From an uncultured Clostridia bacterium (lineage in GTDB: Bacteria; Bacillota; Clostridia; Oscillospirales; Oscillospiraceae), in NCBI GenBank assembly GCA_947649615.1, contig CANSSG010000008.1, forward strand, positions 1 through 64,000: a stretch of 64,000 bases of DNA, in the 5' to 3' direction. The position numbers and the translations under genes are program-made. Positions within the stretch are counted from its first letter, which is position 1. Each line of letters begins with the position of its first letter. Positions 15,337 through 24,331 of this stretch are shown one piece after another. The notes beneath the pieces were generated by a model, which did no database searches, had not been told where the DNA came from, and was given only the letters and a program-made list of their open reading frames with translations.

Positions 15337-17076
15337 ATGAAAAAATTGATGCTGGGCAACGAAGCCGCTGCCCGGGGGCTGTATGAGGCGGGGTGTGCCT
15401 TTGTTTCCAGCTATCCCGGCACCCCCAGTACGGAAATTACCGAAGCCGCCGCGAAATATCCGGAAATCTACGCCGAGTGGGCGCCGAACGAGAAGGTGGC
15501 CATGGAAGCCGCCTTTGGCGCGTCCCTGGCGGGGCGGCGGAGCTTCTGCGGTATGAAGCATGTAGGCCTGAACGTGGCGGCGGACCCGCTCTTTACCATC
15601 GCCTATACCGGCGTCAATGGCGGCATGGTCATCGCCGTGGCCGATGACGCGGGGATGCACTCTTCCCAGAATGAGCAGGATTCCCGGCACTACGCCAGAG
15701 CGGCCAAGCTGCCTATGCTGGAGCCGTCGGATTCTGCCGAGGCGCTGGCGTTTACCAAGCTGGCCTATGATTTGTCAGAGCAGTTCGATACGCCGGTGAT
15801 GCTGAAGATGTGTACCCGCATCGCCCACTCCCAAAGCGTGGTGGAGACCGGCCAGCGGGTGGAGCCGGACGCAAAGCCCTATGAGAAAAATCCCGGCAAG
15901 TATATTATGATGCCCGGAAACGCCAAGCGCCGCCATCCGGTGGTGGAGGAGCGGCTGCGGAAACTCACCGAATGGGCGGAAACCGCGTCCATCAACCGCA
16001 TCGAACCGGGCAGCAGCCATAAAATGGGAATTATCACCTCGTCCACCAGCTACCAATATGTGAAGGAAGCCTGCGGCGATACATATCCGGTGCTGAAGCT
16101 GGGCATGGTTTGGCCCCTGCCGGAGAAAAAGATTCTCGATTTTGCGAAATCGGTCAGCATGCTGGTGGTGGTGGAGGAACTGGACGCCTTTATTGAGGAC
16201 CACTGCCGGAACCTGGGGCTGGCCTGCGTGGGCAAGGCCCATTTCCCCCGCGTGGATGAGCTGAGCCAGAACGAGGTGGCGGCGGAACTGTCCCAGGCGT
16301 TTCCCGCCGGCGTGAAGCTGGGCGGGGACATTCCGCCCCGTCCGCCGGTCATGTGCGCGGGCTGCCCCCATCGCGGGCTGTTCTATACGCTGGCGAAAAA
16401 TAAGCTGACCGTGCTGGGGGATATCGGCTGCTATACGCTGGGGGCCGTTGCGCCGCTGGGCGCGATGGATACCACTATCTGCATGGGCGCTTCCGTCTCC
16501 GGCCTCCACGGCTTCAACAAGGCTATGGGCGGGGAGAGCGAAGGCAGGACGGTGGCGGTGATTGGAGATTCCACCTTCATGCACTCCGGCGTGACGGGGC
16601 TGATTAACACGGCATACAACGAGTCCCATTCTACCGTCATCATCCTGGACAACTCCATCACCGGCATGACCGGGCATCAGCAGAACCCCACCACCGGCTT
16701 CAACCTCAAGGGAGACCCCTGCGCGAAGATTGACCTGGAAAGCCTGTGCCGCGCCGTGGGCATCCGCCGGGTGCGGGTGGTGGATCCCTACGACCTGGCG
16801 GCTTGCGACGCGGCGGTGAAGGAGGAATTGGCGGCGGATGAACCGTCCGTGATTATTTCCAGACGGCCCTGCGCACTGCTGAAATACGTGAAGCACCCAG
16901 GGCCGGTCCACGCTGACCCGGACAAGTGCGTAGGCTGCAAATCCTGCATGAAGGTTGGCTGCCCCGCCATCAGTATAAGGGACGGCAAAGCGGTGATTGA
17001 CAGCACCCTCTGCACCGGCTGCGGCGTATGTACGCAGCTGTGCAAGCCGAACGCCTTGGGCGGGAAGGAGGAATGA
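15337..17076 (+). CDS. iorA: Indolepyruvate ferredoxin oxidoreductase, alpha subunit
   Basis: 579 residues from the ATG at 15337 (AGGAGG upstream). With IorB it oxidatively decarboxylates aryl pyruvates (from Trp, Phe, Tyr) to aryl-acetyl-CoA, CO2 and reduced ferredoxin. The pyrimidine-binding domain is N-terminal (SYPGTPSTEITEAAA). Thiamine pyrophosphate binding follows in the C-terminal half with VIGDSTFMHSGVTG and the downstream NSITGMTG. A two-cluster ferredoxin domain is last (CVGCKSCMKVGCP and CTGCGVCTQLCKP). Translationally coupled to iorB (ATGA overlap). Part of an operon with the acyl-CoA ligase upstream. Confidence 0.92.
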   Translation: MKKLMLGNEAAARGLYEAGCAFVSSYPGTPSTEITEAAAKYPEIYAEWAPNEKVAMEAAFGASLAGRRSFCGMKHVGLNVAADPLFTIAYTGVNGGMVIAVADDAGMHSSQNEQDSRHYARAAKLPMLEPSDSAEALAFTKLAYDLSEQFDTPVMLKMCTRIAHSQSVVETGQRVEPDAKPYEKNPGKYIMMPGNAKRRHPVVEERLRKLTEWAETASINRIEPGSSHKMGIITSSTSYQYVKEACGDTYPVLKLGMVWPLPEKKILDFAKSVSMLVVVEELDAFIEDHCRNLGLACVGKAHFPRVDELSQNEVAAELSQAFPAGVKLGGDIPPRPPVMCAGCPHRGLFYTLAKNKLTVLGDIGCYTLGAVAPLGAMDTTICMGASVSGLHGFNKAMGGESEGRTVAVIGDSTFMHSGVTGLINTAYNESHSTVIILDNSITGMTGHQQNPTTGFNLKGDPCAKIDLESLCRAVGIRRVRVVDPYDLAACDAAVKEELAADEPSVIISRRPCALLKYVKHPGPVHADPDKCVGCKSCMKVGCPAISIRDGKAVIDSTLCTGCGVCTQLCKPNALGGKEE

Positions 17077-17651
17077 GCATGGAAACGAAAAATATCATGA
17101 TCGTCGGCGTCGGCGGCCAGGGAACGTTGCTGGCCAGCAAGCTGCTGGGCCGTTTGCTGCTGGACAAGGGGTTTGACGTGAAGGTCAGCGAGGTCCACGG
17201 CATGAGCCAGCGGGGTGGCAGCGTCGTCACCTACGTCCGCTGGGGGGAGAAGGTCTATTCCCCCATTGCCGGCAAGGGGCAGGCGGATGTGATCCTCTCC
17301 TTCGAGCTGCTGGAAGCCGCCCGGTGGACAGAGCACCTCAGGCCCGGCGGAAAAATCATCACCAACACCCAGCAGATCAACCCCATGCCGGTCATTACCG
17401 AGGCGGCGGCCTATCCGGACAACCTGGTGGAGAAAATGCGGGGGGCAGGGATTGATTTGGACGCCATCGACGCCCTCTCCCTGGCCCGGGAAGCCGGGAG
17501 CAGCAAGGCGGTGAACATCGTTCTCATGGGACGGCTGTCCAGGTGGTTTGATTTTACCGAAACGGAGTGGCTGGACGCGGTCAGGCAGAGCGTTCCGGAG
17601 AAGTTCGTGGAGATGAATGAGCGGGCGTTCCGGTTGGGCCGTGGGGCCTAG
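17073..17651 (+). CDS. iorB: Indolepyruvate ferredoxin oxidoreductase, beta subunit
   Basis: 192 residues from the ATG at 17073, overlapping the iorA stop, with AAGGAGG just before. Gamma-type domain of 2-oxoacid:ferredoxin oxidoreductases: starts with GVGGQGTLLASKLLG, then VSEVHGMSQRGGSVVTYVRW, both diagnostic. Works as a complex with IorA in aromatic amino acid fermentation. A small GCCTGC/GCAGGC hairpin followed by TTTT (17651-17670) overlaps its end. Confidence 0.92.
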   Translation: MSMETKNIMIVGVGGQGTLLASKLLGRLLLDKGFDVKVSEVHGMSQRGGSVVTYVRWGEKVYSPIAGKGQADVILSFELLEAARWTEHLRPGGKIITNTQQINPMPVITEAAAYPDNLVEKMRGAGIDLDAIDALSLAREAGSSKAVNIVLMGRLSRWFDFTETEWLDAVRQSVPEKFVEMNERAFRLGRGA

Positions 17652-17670
17652 CCTGCGGCGGCAGGCTTTT
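17651..17670 (+). terminator. Terminator of the acs-iorAB operon
   Basis: GCCTGC, four-base loop, GCAGGC and TTTT immediately at the iorB stop. Confidence 0.55.
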
Positions 17671-17685
17671 CAGAAGCCCGATTTA

Positions 17686-17732
17686 ATATGCCAGGAGAGC
17701 GGGAGCTGTCAGATCCCGCTCTCCTGGCATAT
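17686..17732. terminator. Perfect 19-bp inverted repeat between convergent genes
   Basis: Arms 17686-17704 and 17714-17732 are exact complements (ATATGCCAGGAGAGCGGGA) around a 9-base loop. The right arm encodes the last residues of the serine hydrolase on the minus strand. It probably acts as a bidirectional terminator, although the T-tract is weak. Confidence 0.6.
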
Positions 17733-19433
17733 CAGTTCCGGCGACAAAACCTGGGCAGTCTTGAACCGCAGGTAATCCTCCTCCGCGCCGCCCGCCGCTA
17801 CCAGCAAAACCGGGCGGTACAAGGGCGACTGCGCCGCCGCGCACAGTTTTTCACTTACATAAGGTACGCCCGGCGTTTCCGTCTGCCGCAGAAGCAGGCG
17901 GGAACCGTCCCAAACCATCTTGATAATCCGTACACAGGGCGTCTCCAGAAATTCCAGGCGGATATAAAATACCGGCCGCTCCTCCTCATCGTGGGTGAAC
18001 CGTCCCAGCGCCGCCACATGGAACACGTTTCCGTGAAAATCCAACTGCGGCACTGCCGGACAGCCCAGGCCCACCGGGAAACGGTACAGGGCGTCCTTTT
18101 CACGGTAGATCAGTTCCGGCAGCCCGCCCTTGACGCTGACGGCCACCGATTCGACGCCCGCCGTATAATTGTTGTGCAATGCTTGCAGCGCCAGGGGCAG
18201 CAGGCCAACGGAAGGCGCCTTGCCGTCCGTTACAATGAAGGCGCGGTTTAAAAACACCTCCGCCTGGGGAGGAACCGGCTCCGGAGGGCGGCTGTAGGCG
18301 GAAAGGCCCCGAACCGTCTCCGCCAACGCCTGCTGGGCGGCGGGGTCCTCCGGGAGACTGGCCGGGAATGTCCCGCCGAAGTAGCGGCTGACGATTTCAA
18401 AATACCGGCTCTCCTGAAAATCCGTGTCTGCTCCGGCGTGTGTCACGACCAATATCCCGCTGTCGCGGAAGCCCAGCACATTCTGCCCCAGCATTCCGTT
18501 GAACAGGAAGGTGTCCTCATGCCTCCCTACCCACATTTGATAACCGTAATTGAAATCCCCGGTTTCCTTTGGGGGGATGGCGTGGGCGGTGGTGGCGGCG
18601 GCAATATAGGCTTCCGATACCAAACGCCGCCCGTTCCACAGGCCGCCGTTCATGACGAGCTGGCCCAGCTTTGCCAGATCTTCTGTCCGGATATACAGTC
18701 CCCAGCCGCCTTTTTCAATCCCCTTGGGACATGTCTCCCAGTGGACGTTGGTAATGCCCATGGGTTCAAACAGGCGCTCTTGCAAAAATCCCGTCAAGGT
18801 CTTCCCGGTTTTCCGGCACACGATGGCGGAGAGCATGTAGGTGTTCAGGCTGTTATAGGCGAATGCTTCCCCCGGCTCCCCCTTGAGGGACGCGCTCAGG
18901 TAGCGGCGAATCCAATCGGCTTCCGTCAATGCTTCCGCTTCCGTAAAAGGGACGCCGGAGCGCATGGTAAGCAGGTCTTCCACCGTCATACCCTTGAGAC
19001 GGCGGCGCAGGGAGGTGGCTCCTGCTTCATCAAACAGCGCGGCCACCTCGTCATGGACCGACAGCGCTCCATCATCGGAAAGCAGGCCGACTGCCAGCGA
19101 CACCACGCTCTTGCAGGCGGAGAATGTATACTGTGCGGCCCGAAGGTCCTGTGCGCCATAGGCCGCTTCGCAAATAACCGCGCCGCCGCGCAGGATCATC
19201 ACATCCTGGGCGAACAGCTCCCGGCCCTTTTGCAGTTCTTCCAGAAAGCTCTGGATATGGCGGGAGGATATGCCTTGGCTTTCCGGCGAGGTGCGCAGAA
19301 AAGGCTGGCGCACGTCCTCCAAAGGCATTGCGGGCTTTTCCGCTGCGGCGGGCAGGAACGGCTCGGTAGCGGTGCGGACGTCCAGCAGGCGGCTTAGCAG
19401 CTGGAAGGTGCGGCTGGCGGTGGTCAGGTTCAT
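17709..19433 (-). CDS. Serine hydrolase, class C beta-lactamase-like
   Basis: 574 residues. The N-terminal two thirds is a penicillin-binding/beta-lactamase domain: nucleophile motif SACKS near residue 110 (Ser-x-x-Lys), YNS near residue 190, and GYQMWVGRHEDTF in the region of the third motif. The C-terminal 200 residues look like an extra beta-rich domain. No signal peptide is evident, so it is probably cytoplasmic; such proteins are esterases or peptidases more often than true beta-lactamases. GGAGTG precedes the ATG. Substrate unknown. Confidence 0.8.
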   Translation of the reverse strand: MNLTTASRTFQLLSRLLDVRTATEPFLPAAAEKPAMPLEDVRQPFLRTSPESQGISSRHIQSFLEELQKGRELFAQDVMILRGGAVICEAAYGAQDLRAAQYTFSACKSVVSLAVGLLSDDGALSVHDEVAALFDEAGATSLRRRLKGMTVEDLLTMRSGVPFTEAEALTEADWIRRYLSASLKGEPGEAFAYNSLNTYMLSAIVCRKTGKTLTGFLQERLFEPMGITNVHWETCPKGIEKGGWGLYIRTEDLAKLGQLVMNGGLWNGRRLVSEAYIAAATTAHAIPPKETGDFNYGYQMWVGRHEDTFLFNGMLGQNVLGFRDSGILVVTHAGADTDFQESRYFEIVSRYFGGTFPASLPEDPAAQQALAETVRGLSAYSRPPEPVPPQAEVFLNRAFIVTDGKAPSVGLLPLALQALHNNYTAGVESVAVSVKGGLPELIYREKDALYRFPVGLGCPAVPQLDFHGNVFHVAALGRFTHDEEERPVFYIRLEFLETPCVRIIKMVWDGSRLLLRQTETPGVPYVSEKLCAAAQSPLYRPVLLVAAGGAEEDYLRFKTAQVLSPELICQESGI

Positions 19434-19488
19434 ATTTGGTCACTCCTTAGCGTGATGATGGGTTGGTTTGCGCCGCTATGCTGCGGCG

Positions 19489-19509
19489 GGATGCTGCTCC
19501 GCAGCATCC
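19489..19509 (-). terminator. Short hairpin downstream of the DUF2200 gene
   Basis: Perfect 9-bp stem GGATGCTGC/GCAGCATCC with a 3-base loop, 16 bp after the DUF2200 stop on the minus strand. There is no T-tract, so termination is uncertain. Confidence 0.35.
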
Positions 19510-19525
19510 GGGTGCGGGGCATGGG

Positions 19526-19876
19526 CTATGCACGAAGAATCCTTTCCATAGGCTTCCCTTTTGCAAGTTCGTCAATCAGCTTATCCAGATAGCGGATTTC
19601 CTGCATCAGCGGTTCTTCGATGTCCTCTACACGAACGCCGCAGACCACGCCTTTGATTAGCTTGCGCTTTGGATTCAGCTCCGGCGCTTGCAGGAAGAAG
19701 TCGCCGTAAGCGGCGTCCCCTTTTAAAAGCGTGTCCAGCGCTTCCGCGCTATATCCGGTCAGCCAGCAGATAATTTCGTCTACTTCTTCCTTGGTGCGCC
19801 CTTTCTTTTCTGCTTTTGCAACAAGCAGTGGGTAAAGCTTCGCAAACGGCATGGCGTATACTTTCTGATGATCCAT
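19526..19876 (-). CDS. DUF2200 family protein
   Basis: 116 residues covering the whole family: [20 protein letters not shown] at the start, [33 protein letters not shown], and the terminal [11 protein letters not shown]. Small cytoplasmic protein of unknown function, common in Firmicutes and Bacteroidetes and typically a single-gene unit, as here. GGAGGGG precedes the ATG. No catalytic motif can be named. Confidence 0.85.
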   Translation of the reverse strand: MDHQKVYAMPFAKLYPLLVAKAEKKGRTKEEVDEIICWLTGYSAEALDTLLKGDAAYGDFFLQAPELNPKRKLIKGVVCGVRVEDIEEPLMQEIRYLDKLIDELAKGKPMERILRA

Positions 19877-20064
19877 GGCAATCCCCTCCTGTCCGGTTTA
19901 TGGCAGTCATTATACCATAGGCCCGCATATAATTCAATTCGTTCCCTGAAGGCCGCCTGTGCCTGCGGATATGCGTTCCCGGGCGCGATTTTTCCCTGTT
20001 TCCGCATGTTCCCGCCGGAAGCCGCATATAAATGGGAGCATAACGGGATAGGGAGTGTTGGGCC

Positions 20065-20316
20065 TTGAAGGGAAACATCGAGGAGCGGGCCTGCGAGCTG
20101 GCCGCTTATATTATCGAAAACCGCACCACTGTGCGGGAAGCCGCCAGACGGTTCGGGATTAGTAAAAGCACCGTACATAAGGATATCCAGGAGCGGCTGC
20201 CCCTTTACAACAGAAGCCTCTATCTACAGGTAAAGGAAGTGCTGGACGAAAACAAGGCGGAACGTCATATACGCGGCGGGATCGCCACCCGGCGCAAATA
20301 CCGGGGTGAGGAATGA
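20065..20316 (+). CDS. spoIIID: Stage III sporulation transcriptional regulator SpoIIID
   Basis: 83 residues, the normal length. Small HTH DNA-binding protein that switches mother-cell transcription from sigma E to sigma K. Diagnostic order: YIIENRTTVREAARRFGISK, STVHKDIQERLP, then VKEVLDENKAERHIRGG and ATRRKY. The only sensible start is TTG at 20065, with GGGAGTG upstream. Followed on the same strand by a small Pro-rich ORF. Confidence 0.92.
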   Translation: MKGNIEERACELAAYIIENRTTVREAARRFGISKSTVHKDIQERLPLYNRSLYLQVKEVLDENKAERHIRGGIATRRKYRGEE

Positions 20317-20362
20317 CCGTCCCGCCGTTCGAAAAATGCAACACCATGGGAGGTATACCGTC

Positions 20363-20611
20363 ATGAAGCCATGCCGTAAACCAAATCAACCGCCGCGCCG
20401 TCCGGAACCGCCGCCGGATGGACCCGCCGCACCGGCCGGTCCGCCGCCGGCAGCGCTGCACCGCTATGTCCACCCCATCCGTACCTCGCGCCCCCTTCCG
20501 CGGCCTACGGCGGAGGAAATGCTGGGCGATGTGCTGGAGACACTCTCCCGCCAATCGGACCAGCTCAACGAGGTGCTCAGAAGACTGGAACGGGACGGGT
20601 CGGAAGGATAA
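20363..20611 (+). CDS. Small proline-rich hypothetical protein
   Basis: 82 residues from the ATG at 20363 (GGGAGGT 16 bp before). First half very rich in Pro and Ala (NQPPRRPEPPPDGPAAP), second half a predicted amphipathic helix (EEMLGDVLETLSRQSDQLNE). No family recognised. It lies 47 bp after spoIIID on the same strand and may be expressed with it. The low-complexity half makes the coding call moderate. Confidence 0.5.
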   Translation: MKPCRKPNQPPRRPEPPPDGPAAPAGPPPAALHRYVHPIRTSRPLPRPTAEEMLGDVLETLSRQSDQLNEVLRRLERDGSEG

Positions 20612-20652
20612 TTGGATAGAAGATACAAATGGTGACAATTTTTCCGCGGCTC

Positions 20653-20681
20653 TTGTGTTATCGTGAAGGAAAGAGTATAAT
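20653..20681 (+). promoter_or_regulatory. Promoter of the LCP gene
   Basis: TTGTGT (20653-20658), 17-bp spacer, TATAAT (20676-20681), 60 bp before the start codon. Confidence 0.6.
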
Positions 20682-20740
20682 GAGGGACGGCGCGGCTGTC
20701 CCGCGCCGGACTTTACCGCGATACAAGGAGCATCTATACC

Positions 20741-21760
20741 ATGAGGCGCAGCAAAAGAAAAACCAGCGGCGGCCAGGCGGCAGCCGTGGCAGCGGTCTGT
20801 ATTCTCTTTGTTCTGACCGCCCTGTTCGGACTTTACAAATGCTTTTCCAAGGAGCCTACGCCAAAGCCGGCGCTTCCGGTAGGCGGCAGTCTGCCCGGCG
20901 GAGCGGCAGACGCCGCCGAGCCGGAGGAGTCGGCCGCCGCCAAGAACGCCAGCCCCTCCCAGCGGAAGGACCGGTTCCACACCATCCTGGTGGGCGGGCT
21001 GGACGATGAAAACGGCGGCAGCGACACCAATTTGTTGGTGGCTGTGGACGCGAAAAACGGCAGGATCGACGTGGTCAGCCTGCCCAGGGATACGCTGCTG
21101 GACGTGTCCTGGTCGGTGAAGAAGCTGAACAACGCTTACCACCACGGAGGCTTTACCCAGACTATGAACGAGGTGTCCCGTTTGCTCGGCATCCCGGTGG
21201 ATCATTATATTACCGTGGACCTGCGGGCTTTCGTGGAACTGGTGGACGCCATTGGCGGGGTGGATTTTGAAATCCCGGTGCTGATGGACTATGACGATCC
21301 GGAGCAGGATTTGCATATCCACTTTGACCCGGGCCTGCGGCACCTGGACGGTGCGAAAGCCTTGCAGGTAGTCCGCTGGCGGCAGAACAACGACGGCACC
21401 GGCTATGCCACCGCCGACATCGGGCGCATCGGCACCCAGCAGGCGTTCCTGACAGCTGCGGCCAAGCAGATGCTCAGCATCTCTAATTGGGACAAGGTCC
21501 GCACCTACGCCGAGATATTCCAGAAGTGGGTGGACACCGACCTGGAGCTGGCGAACCTGGTCTGGCTGGGAGAGCAGGCTTTGACGGTGGGCAGTGACAA
21601 CATTACCTTCCACACCCTCCCCGGGGACGGGGCCGGGTATTACAAGGGAGGGTCTTACTACGTGCTGGACCCGGCGGGGTGCTTGGAGATGGTCAACAGC
21701 TATTTCAACCCCTATCAGCGGGAGCTGGCCTTGGACGATATGCACATCCTGGTACCCTGA
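20741..21760 (+). CDS. LytR-CpsA-Psr (LCP) family wall polymer ligase
   Basis: 339 residues. One N-terminal membrane anchor (residues 13-33) and an extracellular LCP domain from about residue 80: HTILVGGLDD, SDTNLLVAVDAKN, VVSLPRDTLLDV with the conserved Arg, GVDFEIPVLMDY, and a following VRWRQNNDGTGYATADIGR with the Arg residues for polyprenyl pyrophosphate. These enzymes transfer teichoic acid or other glycopolymers from the lipid carrier to peptidoglycan. Followed 20 bp later by an SLH-domain protein and then D-Ala-D-Ala ligase, an envelope cluster. Confidence 0.88.
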   Translation: MRRSKRKTSGGQAAAVAAVCILFVLTALFGLYKCFSKEPTPKPALPVGGSLPGGAADAAEPEESAAAKNASPSQRKDRFHTILVGGLDDENGGSDTNLLVAVDAKNGRIDVVSLPRDTLLDVSWSVKKLNNAYHHGGFTQTMNEVSRLLGIPVDHYITVDLRAFVELVDAIGGVDFEIPVLMDYDDPEQDLHIHFDPGLRHLDGAKALQVVRWRQNNDGTGYATADIGRIGTQQAFLTAAAKQMLSISNWDKVRTYAEIFQKWVDTDLELANLVWLGEQALTVGSDNITFHTLPGDGAGYYKGGSYYVLDPAGCLEMVNSYFNPYQRELALDDMHILVP

Positions 21761-21780
21761 CAGAAGGAGGAACGTAAGAT

Positions 21781-23220
21781 ATGAAGCGCCGCATACATAT
21801 CCTGGCGCTGGCGGCGGCCTTGCTGCTGAGCGCGCTGCCAGCGCAGGCGCAGGAAACGGGCTTCGCGCCCATCCGTGTTTATGAGGAGCAGTTTTCCGAT
21901 GTGCGCCAGGGGGACTGGTATTATGAGACCGTGAAGGCCCTCTATGAATTGGGCCTGGCCAACGGCAGGGAGGACGGCCGCTACGATCCCCACGGCAATC
22001 TGACCGGCGGGGAGGTTGTCACTATGGCGGCCCGGCTGCGCAGCCTCTATGAGACCGGGGACAGCGAGACGGGGCCTGCCGCCTATGGCGGAGACGGAGG
22101 GATGTGGTATCAGCCCTACGTCTCATACTTGCAGGAAAAAGGGTCCATCGGGCGGGAGCTGGAGGACGCCTGCAACCGTCCCGCCACCCGGGCGGAGATG
22201 GCCCATGTGCTGGCCAACGCCCTGCCGGACAGCCTGTTTGCCCCGGTGAACGGGGAAGTGGTGGCCGCAGGGTATGAAGCGGGGCAGTATATCACCGATG
22301 TGACGGCATCCACGCCCTACCAGGAGGATATCCTCAAGCTGTATACCTGGGGCGTGGCCGGAGGGTCGGACCAGACCGGCTCTTTCCAGCCGGAAGAGAA
22401 TATCTCCCGCTGCCAGGCGGCGGCGCTGGCGGCGCGGCTGGCTTACAGCGAGCTGCGGCTGGCGCTGGACTGGGAGATACGTCCGGCTTACAGCCGGGAG
22501 GGGACTACCATGGCCGGCCTGGTCGATAGCGACGGCAGCTTTTATGAAAGCCCCGCCCCGTCGGAGCGGGATAAGATCGACGCGGACGTCCGCTATATGC
22601 TGTCCCGGGGAGAACGGACCATCAAGCTGCAATACCCGTCGGGAACGCTGACGCGCTCATATGCCGATGACCTGAACCGGGTGTTCCTGGAAGCGGCCCG
22701 GAATTATGTGGAGCAGACCTATAATTATGTCCATATCTCCTATTCCAGCAGCGCCGGATTCGCTGCGCTGACCTTTGCCAGCAGTCTCTATTCGGAGGAT
22801 GATGTGGATTACTACCGGGAGGAGACCATGGCCTACGCCCTGGCGGTTCACGATCAGATGTGGGAGTCCGGTAAAATTACGGCGGATATGACCGAATATG
22901 AAAAAGCCAAGGCCTACTATGCCTGGATTTGCGAGAACTGCCGCTATGACCACACCAGCGCGGCTATGAGCCACACCGGATACCGCCTGTTTAAGGAGAA
23001 GCTTGCCGTATGCGACGGCTATACGGCGGCGTACAACCTGCTGCTGAAGCTGGAAGGCATCCACTGCGGCACGTACTCCATGGCAGACCATATCTGGACG
23101 ACGGCCACCCTGGACGGGCAGGCCTATCACATCGACACCACATGGGGCGATCAGGACTACGGCGTGGAATACCGCTACTTCGCTATGACGGAAGCGGATG
23201 CTGCGGCGCGGTTCGCATAA
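21781..23220 (+). CDS. S-layer homology and transglutaminase-like domain protein
   Basis: 479 residues with a signal peptide (basic start, hydrophobic core, cleavage near AQAQE, residue 22-24). Two or three SLH repeats (residues about 35-220: FSDVRQGDWYYETVKALYEL, YITDVTASTPYQEDILKLYTWG) for cell-wall attachment. The C-terminal transglutaminase-like fold has the catalytic Cys in KLAVCDGYTAAYNLLL, His in MADHIW and Asp in HIDTTWGDQDYG, so probably active as a protease or cross-linking enzyme at the surface. GGAGGA precedes the ATG. Confidence 0.85.
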   Translation: MKRRIHILALAAALLLSALPAQAQETGFAPIRVYEEQFSDVRQGDWYYETVKALYELGLANGREDGRYDPHGNLTGGEVVTMAARLRSLYETGDSETGPAAYGGDGGMWYQPYVSYLQEKGSIGRELEDACNRPATRAEMAHVLANALPDSLFAPVNGEVVAAGYEAGQYITDVTASTPYQEDILKLYTWGVAGGSDQTGSFQPEENISRCQAAALAARLAYSELRLALDWEIRPAYSREGTTMAGLVDSDGSFYESPAPSERDKIDADVRYMLSRGERTIKLQYPSGTLTRSYADDLNRVFLEAARNYVEQTYNYVHISYSSSAGFAALTFASSLYSEDDVDYYREETMAYALAVHDQMWESGKITADMTEYEKAKAYYAWICENCRYDHTSAAMSHTGYRLFKEKLAVCDGYTAAYNLLLKLEGIHCGTYSMADHIWTTATLDGQAYHIDTTWGDQDYGVEYRYFAMTEADAAARFA

Positions 23221-23240
23221 AGAAAGGAGAAGCTTCTGCT

Positions 23241-24290
23241 TTGAATATTATCGTGTTGGCCGGGGGGCTGTCCCCGGAACGGCAGGTTTCCCTGGTTTCC
23301 GGCCAGGGGATTTGCCGCGCATTGCGGAGCCTGGGGCATAAAGCGGTCCTGGTGGACATGTTCCTGGGCTTGGAGGACTGGGAGGGGGATGTGCGGGATA
23401 TTTTCGACGCGCCGGACGGCCTGTGTACCCAGGAGGAAATCACCGCCCAAGCCCCTGACCTGGAGACCGTCCGCGCTTCCCGGAAGGATCGGTCCGCCAG
23501 CTTGTTCGGACCCGGCGTACTGGAAGCCTGCCGGATGGCGGACGCGGTATTTTTAGGCCTTCATGGCGAGTGCGGCGAGGACGGGAGGGTCCAGGCGGCC
23601 TTTGACCTGCTGGGGATTCCCTACACCGGGTCGGGGCATCTGGCCTCCGGCATGGCGATGAACAAGGACGTGGCGAAACAGGTGATGGAGCGGGCCGGGG
23701 TGCTGACCGCCCCCTGGCGGGAGCTGCGCTATCAAAAGGAGGATATCCCCAGGCTGACAGATGAACTGCCCCTCCCTGCGGCGGTAAAGACCATCAACGG
23801 CGGTTCCTCCCTGGGGCTGGCCCTGCCGGAAACCAGGGCGGAGCTGCGGGCGGCCCTGGAGGAAATGCTGGCGTATGGCGGACATGTGATTGTGGAGAAG
23901 AAACTCAAGGGACGGGATCTGACCGTGGGCGTGCTGGGAGACCAGTACCTTCCGGCGGTGGAGATGATCGCCCAGAACGGCGGCTATTTCGATTACGCCG
24001 CCAAATACCAGCAAGGCCAATGCCAGGAGGTCTGCCCAGCCCCCATCACGCCGGAACAGCAGCGGGCCATGGGAGAGGCCGCCCTACGGCTCCACCGGGC
24101 ATTGGGGCTGCGGGCTTACTCCCGGACGGATTTCATTCTGGACGAGGACGGCCGGGCCTGGTGCCTGGAGGTCAACACCCTGCCGGGGATGACCCCGGGG
24201 AGCTTGCTGCCGAAGGAAGCCGCCGCCACCGGCCTGGCTTACCCGGCGCTTTGTCAGAAAATTTTGGATTTGTCCCTGGCAGAACAGTAA
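23241..24290 (+). CDS. ddl: D-alanine--D-alanine ligase
   Basis: 349 residues. ATP-grasp ligase that joins two D-Ala for peptidoglycan precursors. The N-terminal domain starts IIVLAGGLSPERQVSL (binds the first D-Ala), then HGECGEDGRVQ, and the ATP-grasp centre includes KTINGGSSLGLA, EKKLKGRDLTVGV and the terminal EVNTLPGMTPGSLLP with metal-binding Glu and Asn. The start is TTG at 23241 with AGAAAGGAG upstream; the first internal Met comes only after the conserved motif. Last gene of the envelope cluster, followed by a terminator. Confidence 0.9.
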   Translation: MNIIVLAGGLSPERQVSLVSGQGICRALRSLGHKAVLVDMFLGLEDWEGDVRDIFDAPDGLCTQEEITAQAPDLETVRASRKDRSASLFGPGVLEACRMADAVFLGLHGECGEDGRVQAAFDLLGIPYTGSGHLASGMAMNKDVAKQVMERAGVLTAPWRELRYQKEDIPRLTDELPLPAAVKTINGGSSLGLALPETRAELRAALEEMLAYGGHVIVEKKLKGRDLTVGVLGDQYLPAVEMIAQNGGYFDYAAKYQQGQCQEVCPAPITPEQQRAMGEAALRLHRALGLRAYSRTDFILDEDGRAWCLEVNTLPGMTPGSLLPKEAAATGLAYPALCQKILDLSLAEQ

Positions 24291-24331
24291 ATAATACGGC
24301 TGGTTCCCAACCGGGAATCAGCCGTATTATT
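24290..24331. terminator. Bidirectional terminator between ddl and the ABC operon
   Basis: The 13-bp arms AATAATACGGCTG/CAGCCGTATTATT plus an inner GGTTCCC/GGGAATC-type stem. A and T runs flank both sides, suited to convergent genes. Confidence 0.8.

Noticed and set aside
15775-16911. 378-codon minus-strand frame inside iorA
   Set aside because: Mirror of iorA codon bias; His/Gly/Pro-rich with no domain, while iorA is complete.
19441-19525. Repeat-like GC-rich stretch considered as a tRNA or small RNA
   Set aside because: It forms only a short 9-bp hairpin; no cloverleaf, no promoter and no tail.
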